DNA from: Lysobacteraceae bacterium UBA6001
Lineage (GTDB): Bacteria; Pseudomonadota; Gammaproteobacteria; Xanthomonadales; Xanthomonadaceae
Length of the DNA stretch: 8,051 nt
NCBI GenBank assembly: GCA_002429615.1
Contig: DJAN01000185.1
Coordinates: 474 to 8,524, forward strand
Direction: 5' to 3'
The notes below the pieces were generated by a model. The model made no database searches and was not told the DNA's origin. It saw nothing but the letters and a program-made list of their open reading frames with translations. Positions 5,634 to 8,051 of this stretch are shown here, one piece after another (the first letter of the stretch is position 1; every line of letters begins with the position of its first letter). Both the position numbers and the translations under genes were made by a program.

Positions 5634-7931
5634 ATGCCTCTTTCTCTCGCTCGTGTCGCCCTGCGGCCGCAGGTGCTTGCCCTCTCCATCGCCGCACTGC
5701 TGCCCTCGATGGCGGCCGCGGAAGAAGCCAACCCCGCCGATAACGATGCCGCTTCCGGCGCTCGCGATGTGGTCGCGCTGGACCAGGTGGTCGTCACCGC
5801 GCAGAAGCGCGAGACCAACCTGCAGGAAACCCCGATCTCGGTCTCGGTGGTCGATGCCGAAGCATTGAAGGACCGCAGCGCGATCTCGCTGGGCAGCCTC
5901 GCCGATGGCTCGATTCCCTCGCTGCGTGTCACCCCGTTCGCGACCCGCAGCTCGGCGCTGAACATCGGCATCCGCGGCATCGGCGCCTCCGGCGACGCCA
6001 ACCAGCCAGCGCGCGACGCCGGCGTGGGCATCTACGTGGACGGCGTGTTCTTGGGCCGCTCGCAGGGCCTGGGCAGCATGCTCTACGACGTGGACCGCAT
6101 CGAAGTGCTGAAGGGTCCGCAGGGCACGTTGTTCGGCCGCAATACCGAAGGCGGCGCGGTCAGCATCGTCACCAAGCAACCCACCGGCGAATTCGGCGGC
6201 AGCGTCACCGCAGGCGTGTCGAACTACAGCGGCTACAACAGCGCGCTGCACCTGGACCTGCCGAAGGTCGGCGACGTGAGTTTCAAGATCGACGCGGTGC
6301 AGGCCAAGCGCGGCGGCACGGTCGACAACCCGATGCAGGGCGAGCAGGACTTCAACAGCTACGACAAGCGCGGCGCGCGTCTGAGCGCACTGTGGCAGCC
6401 GAGCGACAACTTCTCCGCGCTGTACGCCTTTGACCGCTCCTACGACGCGACCACCCCGTATTACACGCAGATCCTGGTGGCCGGCCCGTACCTGAGCCCG
6501 CTACAGAAGGCCGGCGCCAGCGAGGACCGCCGCGACAGCGCCATCCTCGGCGGCCCGCAGCAGGACAACATCGGCCGCACCAGCGGCCACCTGCTCAACC
6601 TGTCGTGGACGCTCAACGACAACCTCGAACTGAAGTCGATCAGCTCCTACCGCGAGCTGGAACAGGGCCAGTTCGACATGGGCCTGGTCGATGCGATCTC
6701 CGCCTATGGCGGTGCCGGCACCCCGTTCGGCCGCTACAGCCTGGCGCAGGTGTACCAGCACCAGTACAGCCAGGAATTCCAGCTGATCGGCAACACCTCG
6801 CAGGTGCAGTACCTGGTCGGCGCTTTCTATTACCACGAGACCGCCGGCGACAACGCGCAGACGCCGAACATGATGGTGTGGGGCCCGGGCGGCAACAGCT
6901 ATACGCTCAACCCGGCGACCAACCCGCTGAACCTGGACACGGTGCGCATCGACCGCGCGAGCAAGGCGTGGACCGACAGCCTCGGCATTTTCGGCCAGGC
7001 CACCTGGACCCCGGCCGCGCTGGAGAAGCTGCACCTCACCGCCGGCGGCCGCTACACCAAGGACGACAAGAACGGCATCCTCTACATCGTCAATGGCGCC
7101 AGTACCGACCTGAGCTTCGACGACAGCTGGAGCCGCTTCGACCCGATGGTCAACATCGCCTATGACCTCGGCCAGAACGCGATGGTGTACGCCAAGTACA
7201 GCACCGGCTTCAAGGCCGGCGGCGCGAACTCGCGCTCCACCACCTACACCGCGTTCGACCCGGAAGAAGTGACCGCCTACGAGCTCGGCTTCAAGTCGCA
7301 GTTCTGGGACAACCGCGCACGCCTGAACCTGGCGCTGTTCGATTCGACCATCTCGCACAAGCAGGTGGACTTCACCCTGCCGTTCGACCCGAACAGCGGC
7401 GAGACCCGCACCACGATGGTCACCACCAACGCGCTGGGCGATGCCAAGTCGCGCGGCGCCGAGCTGGAGTTCAGCGTGATGCCGGTGGACAACCTCACCC
7501 TGAGCTTCAACCACGCCTACACCGACACCGACGCGCTCACCGCCGTCGACCCGTTCGGCGCCGGACTGGAAGTCACCGTGCAGCCGCTGCTCGCGCCGAA
7601 GCACGCCAGCAGCCTGGCGATCGACTACCTGGTGCCGTTCGCCAACTACTCGGCGCTGAAGTTCCACCTCGACGGCAACTGGTCCGACGGCTTCTACACC
7701 AGCGAATACGACCAGACCCTCACCGACAGCTCGTTCGTGGTCAATGCGCGTATCGCGCTGGTGGACGTACCGCTGGACGACAAGGGCGCAACGCTGAACT
7801 TCTCGCTGTGGTCGCGCAACCTGCTGGACGAAGAGCACCTGTTCTACAAGCTCAACAACGCCGCGCTCGGCCAGACCGGCATCTTCAACGACCCGCGCAC
7901 GTTCGGCCTCGACGTGACCGTGCACTTCTGA
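5634..7931 (+). CDS. TonB-dependent outer-membrane receptor
   Basis: The 765-residue protein imports an unidentified substrate across the outer membrane using TonB-ExbBD energy. A Sec signal peptide ends at about residue 29 (SMAAA). A TonB-box-like LDQVVVTAQKRE is at 49-60, followed by a plug domain with ETPISVSVV (65-73), GIRGIG (112-117), GVGIYVDGVFLGR (130-142) and the hallmark IEVLKGPQGTLFGRNTEGG at 156-174. A large beta-barrel follows, with the receptor signature FDPEEVTAYELGFKS near 541-555, and ends in a terminal Phe (DVTVHF) as expected for outer-membrane insertion. The VVVTAQKRE/GPQGTLFGRN style is common in receptors of sphingomonads, caulobacters and xanthomonads whose substrates are mostly unknown. 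No SusC-type N-terminal domain or FecA-type signalling domain is present. ATG 5634 was preferred to GTG 5589 because it gives a normal signal peptide; its Shine-Dalgarno is weak. It is divergent from tetR and 16 bp upstream of another exported protein. Confidence 0.95.
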   Translation: MPLSLARVALRPQVLALSIAALLPSMAAAEEANPADNDAASGARDVVALDQVVVTAQKRETNLQETPISVSVVDAEALKDRSAISLGSLADGSIPSLRVTPFATRSSALNIGIRGIGASGDANQPARDAGVGIYVDGVFLGRSQGLGSMLYDVDRIEVLKGPQGTLFGRNTEGGAVSIVTKQPTGEFGGSVTAGVSNYSGYNSALHLDLPKVGDVSFKIDAVQAKRGGTVDNPMQGEQDFNSYDKRGARLSALWQPSDNFSALYAFDRSYDATTPYYTQILVAGPYLSPLQKAGASEDRRDSAILGGPQQDNIGRTSGHLLNLSWTLNDNLELKSISSYRELEQGQFDMGLVDAISAYGGAGTPFGRYSLAQVYQHQYSQEFQLIGNTSQVQYLVGAFYYHETAGDNAQTPNMMVWGPGGNSYTLNPATNPLNLDTVRIDRASKAWTDSLGIFGQATWTPAALEKLHLTAGGRYTKDDKNGILYIVNGASTDLSFDDSWSRFDPMVNIAYDLGQNAMVYAKYSTGFKAGGANSRSTTYTAFDPEEVTAYELGFKSQFWDNRARLNLALFDSTISHKQVDFTLPFDPNSGETRTTMVTTNALGDAKSRGAELEFSVMPVDNLTLSFNHAYTDTDALTAVDPFGAGLEVTVQPLLAPKHASSLAIDYLVPFANYSALKFHLDGNWSDGFYTSEYDQTLTDSSFVVNARIALVDVPLDDKGATLNFSLWSRNLLDEEHLFYKLNNAALGQTGIFNDPRTFGLDVTVHF

Positions 7932-7947
7932 ACCCGGAGAGATTCCC

Positions 7948-8051
7948 ATGAAGACTCAACACCACGTCCTCGCGCTGTCGCTGGCCCTGGCCCTGCCGTT
8001 GCTCGCGGCGGGCGCGCAAGCCCGCGAGACCGCCGCCCCGCAGGCCGCTGC
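7948..8051 (+). CDS. N-terminus of an exported protein (partial, runs off the right edge)
   Basis: The first 34 residues are visible. MKTQHH is followed by a Leu/Ala-rich core and a likely signal peptidase I site after AGAQA (residue 25), so the product is exported to the periplasm or beyond. The mature part starts RETAAPQAA, a flexible Ala/Pro linker that identifies no family. A good Shine-Dalgarno (GGAG at 7936-7939) lies eight bases before the ATG, and only 16 bp separate it from the receptor stop codon, so the two genes are very likely cotranscribed. In such pairs the second gene often encodes a periplasmic enzyme, for example a phosphatase, phytase or hydrolase acting on the receptor's substrate, but nothing here allows a choice. 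Confidence 0.8.
   Translation, partial: MKTQHHVLALSLALALPLLAAGAQARETAAPQAA

Noticed and set aside
6501..7949. Long minus-strand reading frame opposite the TonB-dependent receptor
   Set aside because: The translation is Val/Glu/Gly/Arg-rich low complexity with no motif, while the plus strand encodes an unambiguous receptor; this is a third-position GC artefact.

Overview
This is a GC-rich (roughly two-thirds G+C by eye), densely coded bacterial chromosomal window. Its six complete genes and two partial edge genes use GC-rich codons throughout, and all have recognisable or partly recognisable products. A large TonB-dependent outer-membrane receptor, several exported proteins and the protein styles suggest a Gram-negative gammaproteobacterium of the Xanthomonadaceae/Lysobacteraceae type (Stenotrophomonas, Luteimonas or Lysobacter-like). 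This placement is inference, because there is no rRNA or other marker gene. No tRNA, insertion sequence, CRISPR array or phage gene is visible.

Layout. (1) 1-1528, plus strand: the C-terminal end of a membrane protein, a thioredoxin-fold lipoprotein with a CINC redox motif of the DipZ type, and a classical short-chain dehydrogenase, in a tightly spaced run that looks like one operon. (2) 1525-3720, minus strand: a LacI-family repressor followed 21 bp downstream by a YbjJ-like major facilitator transporter, a compact regulator-transporter operon. The transporter converges on the dehydrogenase, and both stop codons share one CTAG. (3) 3721-3925: a divergent intergenic region with an AT-rich LacI-like dyad close to the repressor start. 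(4) 3926-4825, plus strand: a secreted right-handed parallel beta-helix protein of unknown function. (5) 4847-4873: a perfect 12-bp inverted repeat between this gene and the convergent tetR. (6) 4888-5508, minus strand: a TetR/AcrR-family repressor, divergent from (7) 5634-7931, a TonB-dependent receptor, with a likely TetR operator between them. (8) 7948 to the right edge: the first 34 residues of another exported protein, probably cotranscribed with the receptor.

How the genes may work together. Three small modules are visible: a periplasmic thiol-redox pair (membrane electron carrier plus thioredoxin), a LacI-controlled uptake or export unit, and a TetR-controlled outer-membrane import unit coupled to a periplasmic or secreted protein. 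The last is the most interesting, because the truncated downstream gene should reveal the substrate. Nothing here is clearly a new defence or mobile system. The least explained gene is the beta-helix protein.
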